Source: Clostridia bacterium (GTDB lineage Bacteria > Bacillota > Clostridia > Christensenellales > UBA1242). Taken from it: a DNA stretch of 64,000 nt. Below are positions 52,023 through 62,570 of the stretch, piece after piece; position 1 is the first letter of the stretch, and each line of letters opens with the position of its first letter. The notes under the pieces were generated by a model. The model saw only the letters and a program-made list of their open reading frames with translations, did no database searches and had not been told where the DNA came from. The stretch lies in assembly GCA_017452445.1 (NCBI GenBank), contig JAFTMH010000003.1, forward strand, positions 1-64,000, read 5' to 3'. A program made the position numbers and the translations under genes.

Positions 52023-54080
52023 TTATTTTTTTTCATTTTTAATCAAAAACTTGCTTGGTTTCTTGTCGCAAACAAAATGCAATTTGTGAAGTGCTCTTGT
52101 TGCTGAAACATAAAGCAAATTTCGATCAAGTTGGTTGTTGTAAGTTTTTGAATCTGCAAAAGGAATGATCACACAGTCAAACTCAACGCCCTTTGCCATT
52201 GCTGGGGTTGTGATGACTTTTTTGGCTGAAGACATTGTTTCTGTTTTGTTGAGCAATTTAAATTTTTTGATTATGTCAGATTTCTTTTGCAAGGTTTTTA
52301 TGTCTTCCAAAGTTTTGCAAATGATTGCAATGCTTTGGCGTTTGTTTGTTGCAAGTTGATTTTCAACAATATGTTCGATCTCAGTTGCACAATCGTCAAC
52401 TTTTGCAAAGTCAACTTCATCACCATGTCTGTTTACATTGTCGGCAATATGTTTGCCAAGGATTTTTTGTGAGAATGTTGAGATCTGCAAAGTGCTTCGA
52501 TATGACTTGTTGAGATGTTTGATTTTTGAATGTGTGAGTTTTGCAAGGTGAGTTAAATATTCTGGTTGCAAAGTTCTGTCAATGCTTTGATAGATATCTC
52601 CAAGATAAAGCTTTGCACACTTCCAAATCTTTTCAAACAGATAGAAGTGGCAAGGGGTGTAATCTTGCATTTCATCAACAATGACATATTTTGCATCAAA
52701 GTTGTTTTTGAGTCCTTGCAAGTTTTCTTTGATCAAAAGCATAGGTGCAATATCATAAGATCCAATTTCATCAATTTCTTCAAGCTCGAGATTGCTTAAG
52801 AAGAGATTGTAAATGTGTTTGATGTCTGTTGTGATAAAGCAGTTGTAAAGCAAATGTTTTGCTCTGTCAATCAAAGGTTGTCTAAGGTTTGTTGGCACAG
52901 CAAAGTGTTCGGCAATGCTTTCTGCCAAAACTTCAATTCTTTTGAAGATAGGGATTTTTTTCAATTTGTTGAAATAAATATCTTTTATATCTTCTTGACT
53001 TATGACAACATCGCCAAATGCAAGTGTTTTTGGCACAAACAAGTTGCACATATCTTCTGTCAAAAATTGTTTAAGGTCAGCAAGAAATTCGAAACTAGAT
53101 TTGATTGCAATATTTTCAAAATCTTCTTGCTTTTGTTTTGAAATGACACGCTCGAGCATTTCTTCTCTGGTTTCAAAAGGTTGTCCAAGCAATCTTTTTG
53201 CCATATCTGAAAATGTTGTCGTAAAAGGTTTTTCTTCGCCAAGTGCCGGCAAAACTTCGTTTATGTAGTCGGCAAACAATTCGGAAGGCGACAAGATAAG
53301 GATATCTTCGCTTTTGAGTTTGTTGCGATATTTGTAAAGCAAATATGACACACGATGCATAGCAATTGAAGTTTTTCCAGAGCCGGCAACGCCTTGCACG
53401 ATTGTGTTTTCAAAATCTTCTGCACGAATAAGCACATTTTGCTCTTGTTGAATTGTTGAAACGATATCGTGCATTTTTGTTGTAGCATTTTTTGAAAGTT
53501 GTTCCATCAAAATTTCATCATCAATGACAAGGTTGCTGTCAATGTAATAATGAAATTCGCCATTTTCGATTTTGTATTGTCTTTTGAGTGACACTTCGCC
53601 ATCAATTTCGCCCTCAGGACAAGAATAAGAAGCTTTGCCCATTTTATTTTCGTAATAGAGTGAGCAGATGTCAGCTCTCCAGTCATAAACCAAATTTTGG
53701 TTGTCTTTGTTTTGTATAAGTCCCAAGCCAATGTAATAAGGTGCAGGTGACTGCTCGTCATGTGCTTGAAAATCGAACCTTCCAAAATAAGGGTTTTTCT
53801 TTTGTTTTGTCAATCTTGCTGTTTCTCTTTCAAGATTGTTGTTTTGCATTTGCAAATTTTCGATAGAAATATTTATGTTGGCAAATTCGTCTTCGCCAAC
53901 AAATTCTTCGCCGTTGCCATATCTTATGTCATAAAAACTGTCTGCAAAAAATGACTTCAAATTTTGAATGTTTTCTGTGTTTTGTTTGATTTTTTGCTTG
54001 TTTTTTGACTTTGTGTAATCAATGGCTTCGGATACGGATTCAAGATAATTTAGTTCTTGTTGTTTTGTTGTTTTGTCCAT
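52023..54080 (-). CDS. helD: HelD-like helicase (RNA polymerase recycling factor)
   Basis: This 685-residue UvrD/Rep-like protein has a long N-terminal coiled coil (about residues 1-100) and VYDWRADICSLYYENKMGKA, both characteristic of HelD. The P-loop is VQGVAGSGKTSIAMHR (near residue 230), Walker B is YVIVDEMQDYTP, and later motifs are LNKSYRSTLQI, TTPAMAKGVEFDCVIIP and LLYVSATRALHKL. HelD removes stalled RNA polymerase from DNA with ATP. The start follows ATGGAGATAA. It is probably co-directional with gyrA and gyrB. Confidence 0.88.
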   Translation of the reverse strand: MDKTTKQQELNYLESVSEAIDYTKSKNKQKIKQNTENIQNLKSFFADSFYDIRYGNGEEFVGEDEFANINISIENLQMQNNNLERETARLTKQKKNPYFGRFDFQAHDEQSPAPYYIGLGLIQNKDNQNLVYDWRADICSLYYENKMGKASYSCPEGEIDGEVSLKRQYKIENGEFHYYIDSNLVIDDEILMEQLSKNATTKMHDIVSTIQQEQNVLIRAEDFENTIVQGVAGSGKTSIAMHRVSYLLYKYRNKLKSEDILILSPSELFADYINEVLPALGEEKPFTTTFSDMAKRLLGQPFETREEMLERVISKQKQEDFENIAIKSSFEFLADLKQFLTEDMCNLFVPKTLAFGDVVISQEDIKDIYFNKLKKIPIFKRIEVLAESIAEHFAVPTNLRQPLIDRAKHLLYNCFITTDIKHIYNLFLSNLELEEIDEIGSYDIAPMLLIKENLQGLKNNFDAKYVIVDEMQDYTPCHFYLFEKIWKCAKLYLGDIYQSIDRTLQPEYLTHLAKLTHSKIKHLNKSYRSTLQISTFSQKILGKHIADNVNRHGDEVDFAKVDDCATEIEHIVENQLATNKRQSIAIICKTLEDIKTLQKKSDIIKKFKLLNKTETMSSAKKVITTPAMAKGVEFDCVIIPFADSKTYNNQLDRNLLYVSATRALHKLHFVCDKKPSKFLIKNEKK

Positions 54081-54124
54081 AATTTATCTCCATCTACAAA
54101 GTGCACTTAAAGCAAGAAAGAAGA

Positions 54125-56698
54125 TTATTCAAAATCTTCTTCGTTTGCTGTTTCAGTTGTTTCAACAGTTTCTACTGCTGTTGTTTCAATTTCGCTTTCT
54201 ACAGGTGTTGAAATTCCGGCTGAGTCAGCTTCAACATCTTCTTCTTTTTCAGCAAGGGCAACACTTGTGATCTTTGCATTGTTTTTGAGTTTCATAAGTC
54301 TTACACCTTGGCTAACTCTTGAGAATTGGCTGATGTCAGAAACATGAGTTCTGATGATAATTCCACTGTCTGCAATCATAAGAAGGTCGCTGTCAGAATC
54401 AATTTGTTTGAGTGCAACGAGTTTGCCTGTTTTTTCGTTGAAAATGCCGGCTTTTACGCCAGAACCACCACGCTGTTGCAATCTGTATTCTTCAACAGGA
54501 GTTTGCTTTCCAAAGGCGTTTTCTGAGATTGTAACAATTGTTGAACCTTTATGCACAATTGCCATGTCAACAAGGTAGTCACCATCGTTGAGTTTGATGC
54601 TTCTTACACCTTGGCTGTCTCTTCCAACTGCACGGACATCGCTTTCGTTGAATCTGATGCACTTGCCATCATGTGATGCAACAAGAATGTCATCGTTTCC
54701 GTTTGTGATGTCAACGCCAACGAGTTCGTCTCCTTCAACAAGTTTGATTGCAATCTTTCCAACTTTTCTGATGTTTACATATTCGCTAAGCACAGTTTTC
54801 TTTACAAGACCTGTTTTTGTTGAAATGACAAGGTTTGCATTTTCTGCATTTTGCATTGGAATGATTGTGTTTACTTTTTCGCCAAGTTCGAGTTGCAACA
54901 AGTTGATCATTGCTCTTCCCTTTGCTTGTCTTTGTGCTTCTGGGATTTCGTATGCCTTTGCACTGTAAACTTTTCCAAGGTTTGTGAAGAACAACAAGTC
55001 GTCGTGTGTTGAAGTTACAAACATCTTTTCAACAAAGTCTTCGTCCTTTGTCTTGTGTGCTGTTACACCAACGCCACCACGGTGTTGAGCTTTGTATTCG
55101 TCAACTGACATTCTCTTCACATATCCCATATGTGTCATAGAAATGATTACATCTTCTTTTGCAATCAAGTCTTCCATGTCAATTCCACCCATTTCCATGC
55201 TGATTTCAGTTTTTCTTTCATCGCCAAAAGCAACCTTAACTGCTTCCAAATCTTCTCTAATGATTGCCAACACTCTTTCTGGTTTGTCCAAAATGTCTTG
55301 CAAATCTTCGATTGTAGCTTCAAGGGCTTTCAATTCTTCATTCAATTTTTCAACTTCCAAACTTGTAAGTTTTGAAAGTTTCATTTCCAAGATTGCATTT
55401 GCTTGAATTTCATCAAGTTCAAATTTTGTTGTCAAGTTTGCTACGGCCTCTTGCTTGTCTTCTGATTGTTTGATCACTTTGATCACTTCATCAATGCTTG
55501 CAAGGGCGATAACAAGCCCTTTGACAATATGTTCTCTTTCTTGTGCCTTCTTAAGGTCAAATCTTGTTTTTCTTACTACAACTTCTTTTTGGTGTTCGAG
55601 ATAATAGTAAAGCATTTCCTTAAGGTTGAGCACTTTTGGTTCGCCATTTACAAGGGCGAGCATAATGATTCCAGAGTTTTGTTGAAGCATTGTGTGTTTG
55701 TAAAGAGAGTTGAGCACAACTTGTGCATTTGCATCTTTCTTCACATCAACAACAACTCGCAAACCTTCTCTGTCACTTTCTTCTTTAAGGTCACTGATGC
55801 CTTCAAGTTTTTTGTTTTTTACAAGGTCAGCAATTTGTGTGATAAATCTTGCCTTATTAACTTGATAAGGAAGTTCGGTAATCACGATTCTTTGTCTGCC
55901 AGAAGCAGTTTCTTCAATTTCTGCCTTACCTCTTACCAAAATGCCGCCACGGCCTGTTTTATAGGCATTTTTAACAGCAGTTCTTCCCATAATAATACCA
56001 CCTGTTGGATAGTCAGGGGCAGGGATGATTTTGATAAGTTCGTCAATATCAATGTCTGGATTGTCGATAAGCGCTTGCACACCATTGATAACTTCTGTAA
56101 GGTTGTGTGGTGGAATGTTTGTTGCCATACCAACGGCAATACCATCGGCACCATTTACAAGCAGGTTTGGAAACTTTGCTGGAAGCACAGAAGGTTGCAT
56201 TAAAGTGTCGTCAAAGTTTGGATAGAAGTCCACAGTTTCTTTGTCGATATCTTCAAGCATAAGAGCGGCAATTTTTGAAAGTCTTGCCTCTGTATATCTT
56301 TGAGCCGCAGCAGGGTCTCCATCGACAGAACCGAAGTTTCCGTGTCCGTCAACGAGAGGGTATCTGATTGCGAAGTCTTGTGCAAGTCTTACCAAAGCAT
56401 CATAAACCGAACTGTCTCCGTGTGGGTGATATTTACCCATAACTTCACCGACAATTCTGGCACTCTTTTTGTGTGGCTTGTCATAGAAGTTGTTAAGTTC
56501 GCCCATAGAGAACAAAATTCTTCTATGAACAGGCTTCAATCCATCTCTTACATCTGGAATGGCACGGCTTACATTGACTGCCATTGCATAAGAGATAAAT
56601 GACTTTTTGAGTTCGCCAACAATTTCAACATTTTGATATTTTTCGTTTTCAATAAGTTCTCTCAAATTTTGTTTGATTTCGTCATCTTTTTTGCTCAT
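54125..56698 (-). CDS. gyrA: DNA gyrase subunit A
   Basis: The 857-residue protein has the catalytic tyrosine in AAQRYTEARL (residue 135) and the quinolone pocket HPHGDSSVYD with Ser96 and Asp100, the drug-sensitive residues. The C-terminal DNA-wrapping domain shows QRGG-containing boxes (RLQQRGGSGVKAG) and the end is acidic (VEADSAGISTPVESEIETT). With GyrB it introduces negative supercoils. It follows gyrB by 39 bases. Confidence 0.98.
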   Translation of the reverse strand: MSKKDDEIKQNLRELIENEKYQNVEIVGELKKSFISYAMAVNVSRAIPDVRDGLKPVHRRILFSMGELNNFYDKPHKKSARIVGEVMGKYHPHGDSSVYDALVRLAQDFAIRYPLVDGHGNFGSVDGDPAAAQRYTEARLSKIAALMLEDIDKETVDFYPNFDDTLMQPSVLPAKFPNLLVNGADGIAVGMATNIPPHNLTEVINGVQALIDNPDIDIDELIKIIPAPDYPTGGIIMGRTAVKNAYKTGRGGILVRGKAEIEETASGRQRIVITELPYQVNKARFITQIADLVKNKKLEGISDLKEESDREGLRVVVDVKKDANAQVVLNSLYKHTMLQQNSGIIMLALVNGEPKVLNLKEMLYYYLEHQKEVVVRKTRFDLKKAQEREHIVKGLVIALASIDEVIKVIKQSEDKQEAVANLTTKFELDEIQANAILEMKLSKLTSLEVEKLNEELKALEATIEDLQDILDKPERVLAIIREDLEAVKVAFGDERKTEISMEMGGIDMEDLIAKEDVIISMTHMGYVKRMSVDEYKAQHRGGVGVTAHKTKDEDFVEKMFVTSTHDDLLFFTNLGKVYSAKAYEIPEAQRQAKGRAMINLLQLELGEKVNTIIPMQNAENANLVISTKTGLVKKTVLSEYVNIRKVGKIAIKLVEGDELVGVDITNGNDDILVASHDGKCIRFNESDVRAVGRDSQGVRSIKLNDGDYLVDMAIVHKGSTIVTISENAFGKQTPVEEYRLQQRGGSGVKAGIFNEKTGKLVALKQIDSDSDLLMIADSGIIIRTHVSDISQFSRVSQGVRLMKLKNNAKITSVALAEKEEDVEADSAGISTPVESEIETTAVETVETTETANEEDFE

Positions 56699-56737
56699 TG
56701 TTTTTCCCCATTTGAAAATTTTTGTTTATATAAATGA

Positions 56738-58747
<2,010 letters not shown>

Positions 58748-58868
58748 TTATATTATATAAATATACTTATTATAACATATATATAGGCAAAATGCTAGCA
58801 TATTTTGGGATATTTTTGCCATTTTTTCCACATTTTGATATTGACTTTTGCCCTAAAAAGTGTCATAC

Positions 58869-58883
58869 TATCCTTATAGGATA
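58869..58883. promoter_or_regulatory. Small inverted repeat before the Fic gene
   Basis: TATCC-ttata-GGATA lies just after the likely promoter (TTGACT...CATACT) and 14 bases before ATG 58898. It could be an operator. The match is short. Confidence 0.35.
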
Positions 58884-58897
58884 AAAGGAAGATAATT

Positions 58898-60067
58898 ATG
58901 GCAAAGCATAAGATATTGAAAGTGAGAGAAAGTGTTCCTGGGCAAAAGCAAGGATATCTCCATTTTGTAAGAAGATTTGACGAAATGGCAGAAGGGTTGA
59001 AGTTTACAGGTTTTACTCTTTACGACACAAAAGAAGAAGTTGTTTGGATCAATCCAAAGGCAAAAGCTGGCTCGCATGACCTCAATTTCTATGCGTTTGA
59101 CAGAAGAGATTACAGCGAGTTGAACCAAATTCTCAACAGAATTGCTCAAAGAGAAGCAGAAATGAGAGAAAAGGGTTATGATTTGGCAGGACTTAAAAGT
59201 TTCAACAGAAATGTTTGGTTGGATTTGTCAAGAAACAGCAATGCAATCGAAGGCATTTTTGAAGATTTTGACCCAGACTTGCTTGATTTTAGAACTAAAT
59301 TGCGTGGCGAATATGCAATCGATCCACAATCAGAAGATTTTGAAATCTTTACATACTTCCAAAGATTGACAAATCAACTTGACAAGGTTGCTCAAAACAA
59401 CGACAGCGTTGTGATTGAAGGTAAGCACAAACGTCACACATTGTCTTTGGCTACAGTAAGACACTTTGTTGCATTTAAGTATATCTACAAGTGTGCGAAA
59501 AAGGATATGAGACACAGCAATATTTCTCCAGAAGATTTTGCATCAATCATTCACTATGTTGCATCGTTGCTTGCAGGTCAAGACTTTGTGACTTTTAGAA
59601 AAATGCCAGTTGGGGTTAAGGGGGCAAATTGGGTTGTGCCAAACCACGAAAAGGTTGATGACAAAATCGCCGCTTTGTGCGAATGGGTGCTCAATGACAA
59701 GGGTGGCAAAAGATTGCATCCAATCGAACAAGCCGCAATCTTCGCTGCTGAATTTATCAGAATTCACCCATTCATGGACGGAAACGGCAGAACAAGCAGA
59801 ATTTTGACAAACTACATTATGATCAAAAACGAAATGCCTGCAATTGCGGTGAGAGGCTATCAAGAAGAAAACAAAAACGAATATTTTGAAGCAATGAACA
59901 AGGCAATCGAAACTCACGAAGTTGACGACCTTATCGAACTTTTCTATAACGCTGTTTTGGACAGTGCTAAAAAGATTGACGAATGCTTGGATTATATCGA
60001 AGCCAAGGAAGCGGCAAAGATAGAAGAAGATTCAATTGTTCCACCAAAGAAAGAGAGAATTAAATAA
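58898..60067 (+). CDS. Fic-domain protein with N-terminal autoinhibitory motif
   Basis: This 389-residue protein has the full Fic motif HPFMDGNGRTSR at residues 290-301, so it should transfer AMP or another nucleotide to a target protein's hydroxyl. S114-NAI-E118-G119 matches the inhibitory (S/T)xxxE(G/N) motif, whose Glu blocks the active site; being N-terminal to Fic it is a class II protein. The rest of the N-terminus (about 1-100) and an acidic/basic tail are of unknown role. No antitoxin gene is adjacent, as expected when the inhibitor is built in. Ribosome site AAGGAAG. Confidence 0.9.
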   Translation: MAKHKILKVRESVPGQKQGYLHFVRRFDEMAEGLKFTGFTLYDTKEEVVWINPKAKAGSHDLNFYAFDRRDYSELNQILNRIAQREAEMREKGYDLAGLKSFNRNVWLDLSRNSNAIEGIFEDFDPDLLDFRTKLRGEYAIDPQSEDFEIFTYFQRLTNQLDKVAQNNDSVVIEGKHKRHTLSLATVRHFVAFKYIYKCAKKDMRHSNISPEDFASIIHYVASLLAGQDFVTFRKMPVGVKGANWVVPNHEKVDDKIAALCEWVLNDKGGKRLHPIEQAAIFAAEFIRIHPFMDGNGRTSRILTNYIMIKNEMPAIAVRGYQEENKNEYFEAMNKAIETHEVDDLIELFYNAVLDSAKKIDECLDYIEAKEAAKIEEDSIVPPKKERIK

Positions 60068-60070
60068 CAA

Positions 60071-60100
60071 AAAAAGATGCAAAAACTGCATCTTTTTTTT
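60071..60100 (+). terminator. Rho-independent terminator
   Basis: AAAAAGATGCA pairs with TGCATCTTTTT around AAAAC, followed by a T-run. Confidence 0.88.
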
Positions 60101-60113
60101 GTTTCTATCAAAT

Positions 60114-60593
60114 TTATTTAAGTGGTTTTCCGCATTTTGCACAAAATTCGCTTTTTGGTTCGTTTATGTGTTTGCATTCGGTGCACTCTTTTCTAAGTGG
60201 AGTGCCACATTTTGAGCAGAACAATTCTTCTGCTGTGATTGCATCTCCACAATTTGGGCAGTTGTTGCCGACTGTTTCATTGATCAATTGAGATGTTTTG
60301 CCCACGATAACAATGTTGAAACCATAACTTGCAATAGTCATTCCGATTGCACCAGCAAATCCACCAAGCAAAAACAAAACAAAGCCGATGATGCTTACAA
60401 CGCCAAAACCATAGCAAATGTTTCCAATCATAAATGTAATAAATCCACCCAAAACAGATGTAAATCCAGGTATTGCAACTGAAAGGCCAATTTTGATAAG
60501 CTTCTTTCTCAATTTGGTTGCTTTTTCAGAATTTGCAACATTGTTTACATCAGAATTCAACTCGTTGATTGTGTTTTTTAAATTGTTGAGCAT
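60114..60593 (-). CDS. Membrane protein with C-terminal double zinc ribbon
   Basis: This 159-residue protein has a short helical N-terminus, three hydrophobic segments at about residues 33-105 (GLSVAIPGFTSVLGGFITFMIG, VVSIIGFVLFLLGGFAGAIG, then another) and zinc ribbons at the end: CPNCG, CSKCG, CTEC, CAKCG. Similar zinc-ribbon membrane proteins are common in Clostridia with no known role. The start follows AAGGAGAACG. Confidence 0.75.
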   Translation of the reverse strand: MLNNLKNTINELNSDVNNVANSEKATKLRKKLIKIGLSVAIPGFTSVLGGFITFMIGNICYGFGVVSIIGFVLFLLGGFAGAIGMTIASYGFNIVIVGKTSQLINETVGNNCPNCGDAITAEELFCSKCGTPLRKECTECKHINEPKSEFCAKCGKPLK

Positions 60594-60659
60594 AATTCGT
60601 TCTCCTTACAAACAAAGTTTATCACAAGGAATATTTTTATGTCAATTTTTTGTAATAAA

Positions 60660-60684
60660 AAAACTCAGGGAAGTCCTGAGTTTT
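60660..60684 (-). terminator. Terminator of the serine hydrolase gene
   Basis: AAAACTCAGG pairs with CCTGAGTTTT around GAAGT. On the minus strand it overlaps the stop codon and ends in T. Confidence 0.8.
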
Positions 60685-61228
60685 ATATATGCAAGAGAAG
60701 GTTTTCAAATTGAAGGTAACCGGCACTTGCGTTAAAATGTCCAGCATTATCTATGCAAATGACTTGTGCTTGAAGTTGTTGGGCGAAATCGGTCAATTTT
60801 TCAAGTTTTACATATGGGTCATTTTTTGAATAATAACAAATTCTTTCTGGACAAAGTTGGATGAACCCTTTGATGTTGTTTGTATACATTGTGCAGTTTA
60901 CATCATCAAATTCTTCATCTAAGCCGAGATAATGGTTAAATCCCGAAACCAAAATTGCCTTGCCAATTTTTATGTTGTTTCTAACGCAATATTTAATCAA
61001 GAAAATGCAAGATATTGAATGGCAGAAAAAGATACTATCTTCATTGATAAATCTTTTTATAGAGTTAAGTACCATTTCCCAATTGTCATAGTTTTGTTTT
61101 CCGTAACCAATTGGATAATCGAGATTAAAAACTTTAAAACCTTTTTCAGTAAGTTGTGTTTCCAACCAAGGAAACCAATTTTCTTGCGAACTTCCAAAAC
61201 TTCCATGAATGATAAAAGCAGTTTTCAT
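60683..61228 (-). CDS. Alpha/beta hydrolase, RBBP9/YdeN-like
   Basis: The 181-residue protein starts MKTAFIIHGSFGSSQENWFPWLE (oxyanion HG). The catalytic triad is Ser in CHSISC, Asp in YYSKNDPYV and His in DNAGHFN, the order used by small RBBP9-type serine hydrolases. The usual GHSxG elbow is changed to CHSIS. The start at 61228 has AGGAGAAA; the longer frame to 61267 has no ribosome site. Confidence 0.82.
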   Translation of the reverse strand: MKTAFIIHGSFGSSQENWFPWLETQLTEKGFKVFNLDYPIGYGKQNYDNWEMVLNSIKRFINEDSIFFCHSISCIFLIKYCVRNNIKIGKAILVSGFNHYLGLDEEFDDVNCTMYTNNIKGFIQLCPERICYYSKNDPYVKLEKLTDFAQQLQAQVICIDNAGHFNASAGYLQFENLLLHI

Positions 61229-61289
61229 AATTTCTCCTATACTGCTAGTATAACATATATCTTTCATTTTTCATAATTTTTAAAATAAA

Positions 61290-61317
61290 AAAGCTCAACC
61301 TTTTCGGTTAAGCTTTC
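61290..61317 (-). terminator. Terminator of initiator tRNA
   Basis: AAGCTTAACC pairs with GGTTGAGCTT on the minus strand (one wobble), followed by T. Confidence 0.85.
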
Positions 61318-61322
61318 TCAAA

Positions 61323-61399
<77 letters not shown>

Positions 61400-61563
61400 T
61401 CATTACACTGTGTATTATAGTTTATTTCTATGTGCAAAGTCAAGAGTTTATTTCAAAAAAGTTTAAAAATATTAAAAAATTATAGAAATATATGCAAAAA
61501 ATCGCAATAAATGGGTGTTTTTTGTCAAAAATGACAAATTTTGATAACTTGTAAGCAAAAATA

Positions 61564-61591
61564 AAAACAAGTCCAAATATGGGCTTGTTTT
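61564..61591. terminator. Terminator of the 61598 gene
   Basis: AAAACAAGTCC pairs with GGGCTTGTTTT around AAATAT. Confidence 0.82.
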
Positions 61592-61597
61592 ATTGTT

Positions 61598-62380
61598 TTA
61601 TAAAATGATAACTGCCATAAAGCAAATCATGCCTGCAAAGTAGAACAAGTGATCAAAACTTGTTTTAACAAAACTTCTGATCAAGAAGTTTGTGCTAAGC
61701 AAAAGTGCTCCGGCGCAATACAAAATGTTTGGCAATGCAAATGAATACAAAATCACAGTTATTGCTTGACCAATCAAAAATCCAACTGCCAAGAATGCCA
61801 TAAATTTGCTAAACACATCAAATGGATTTGTAACTTTTTTTCTTGCCAAATCAAGGAATGTGATTGCAAGTGCAATTCCAAGTCCAATCAAGAAACCGTA
61901 AAATGTTTCAATGCCAAGATAAAGTCCACAAATGCCGATTGGGATTGATGAAAGCAAATATGCCAAAGATGTCAATTCAAAACCGTTGCTGTTTAAGAAG
62001 TGATATTTTGCTGATTTCTTCTTTTTTTCTTTTGCAGGTTTTTCTTCTTCATCTGCTTGCTTTTGTGGTCTTGGTGGAAGTTTGCTTTCTTTTTCGATTT
62101 GTTCTTCTTTCACCACTTCAACAATTTCTTGTTTTGATTTGAGATAACTTTGCAAATCAAAGATTGAAAGAAACATTGGCACAACGCTTGAAATCATCAA
62201 GATTGTGTAACCAGAAAAGTCATTTACATAATTTCCGGCAACAAGACCAAGGCAGGCGAGTGTCACAAAAGAAAAAGTTTGCAACAAGAAATATGGGACT
62301 TTGTATTTTTTAGTAAAACAAACTCCAACTGCTGCTATGACTGTTGCTACCAACATTGCTATAAGTGCAAACTTCAACAT
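61598..62380 (-). CDS. Multispan membrane protein, unknown
   Basis: I do not recognise this 260-residue protein. It has seven or eight hydrophobic segments in two blocks: three at the N-terminus and four to five after residue 137, separated by a highly charged cytosolic linker (VKEEQIEKES ... EEEKPAKEKKKKSAKYH). No transporter or enzyme motif is visible. Upstream, 62381-62536 has no gene. A role with the neighbouring tRNA or synthetase genes is not suggested. Confidence 0.7.
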   Translation of the reverse strand: MLKFALIAMLVATVIAAVGVCFTKKYKVPYFLLQTFSFVTLACLGLVAGNYVNDFSGYTILMISSVVPMFLSIFDLQSYLKSKQEIVEVVKEEQIEKESKLPPRPQKQADEEEKPAKEKKKKSAKYHFLNSNGFELTSLAYLLSSIPIGICGLYLGIETFYGFLIGLGIALAITFLDLARKKVTNPFDVFSKFMAFLAVGFLIGQAITVILYSFALPNILYCAGALLLSTNFLIRSFVKTSFDHLFYFAGMICFMAVIIL

Positions 62381-62536
62381 ACATAATTATTATAAACAAA
62401 AATTAAATAATTGTCCAACAATTTGAAAACATTTTATTTACATTATTTTTAAGGCAGAAAAAGGTTTTTAATTAGCGATAAAAAATTGAATTTTAATTTC
62501 AACAAAACTTAGGTGACAAATATTGCAAAACAACAA

Positions 62537-62563
62537 AAAAAGAGCAATTTTTTGCTCTTTTTT
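62537..62563 (-). terminator. Terminator of glnS
   Basis: AAAAGAGCAA pairs with TTGCTCTTTT around TTTT, ending in T on the minus strand. Confidence 0.82.
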
Positions 62564-62570
62564 GATGATT

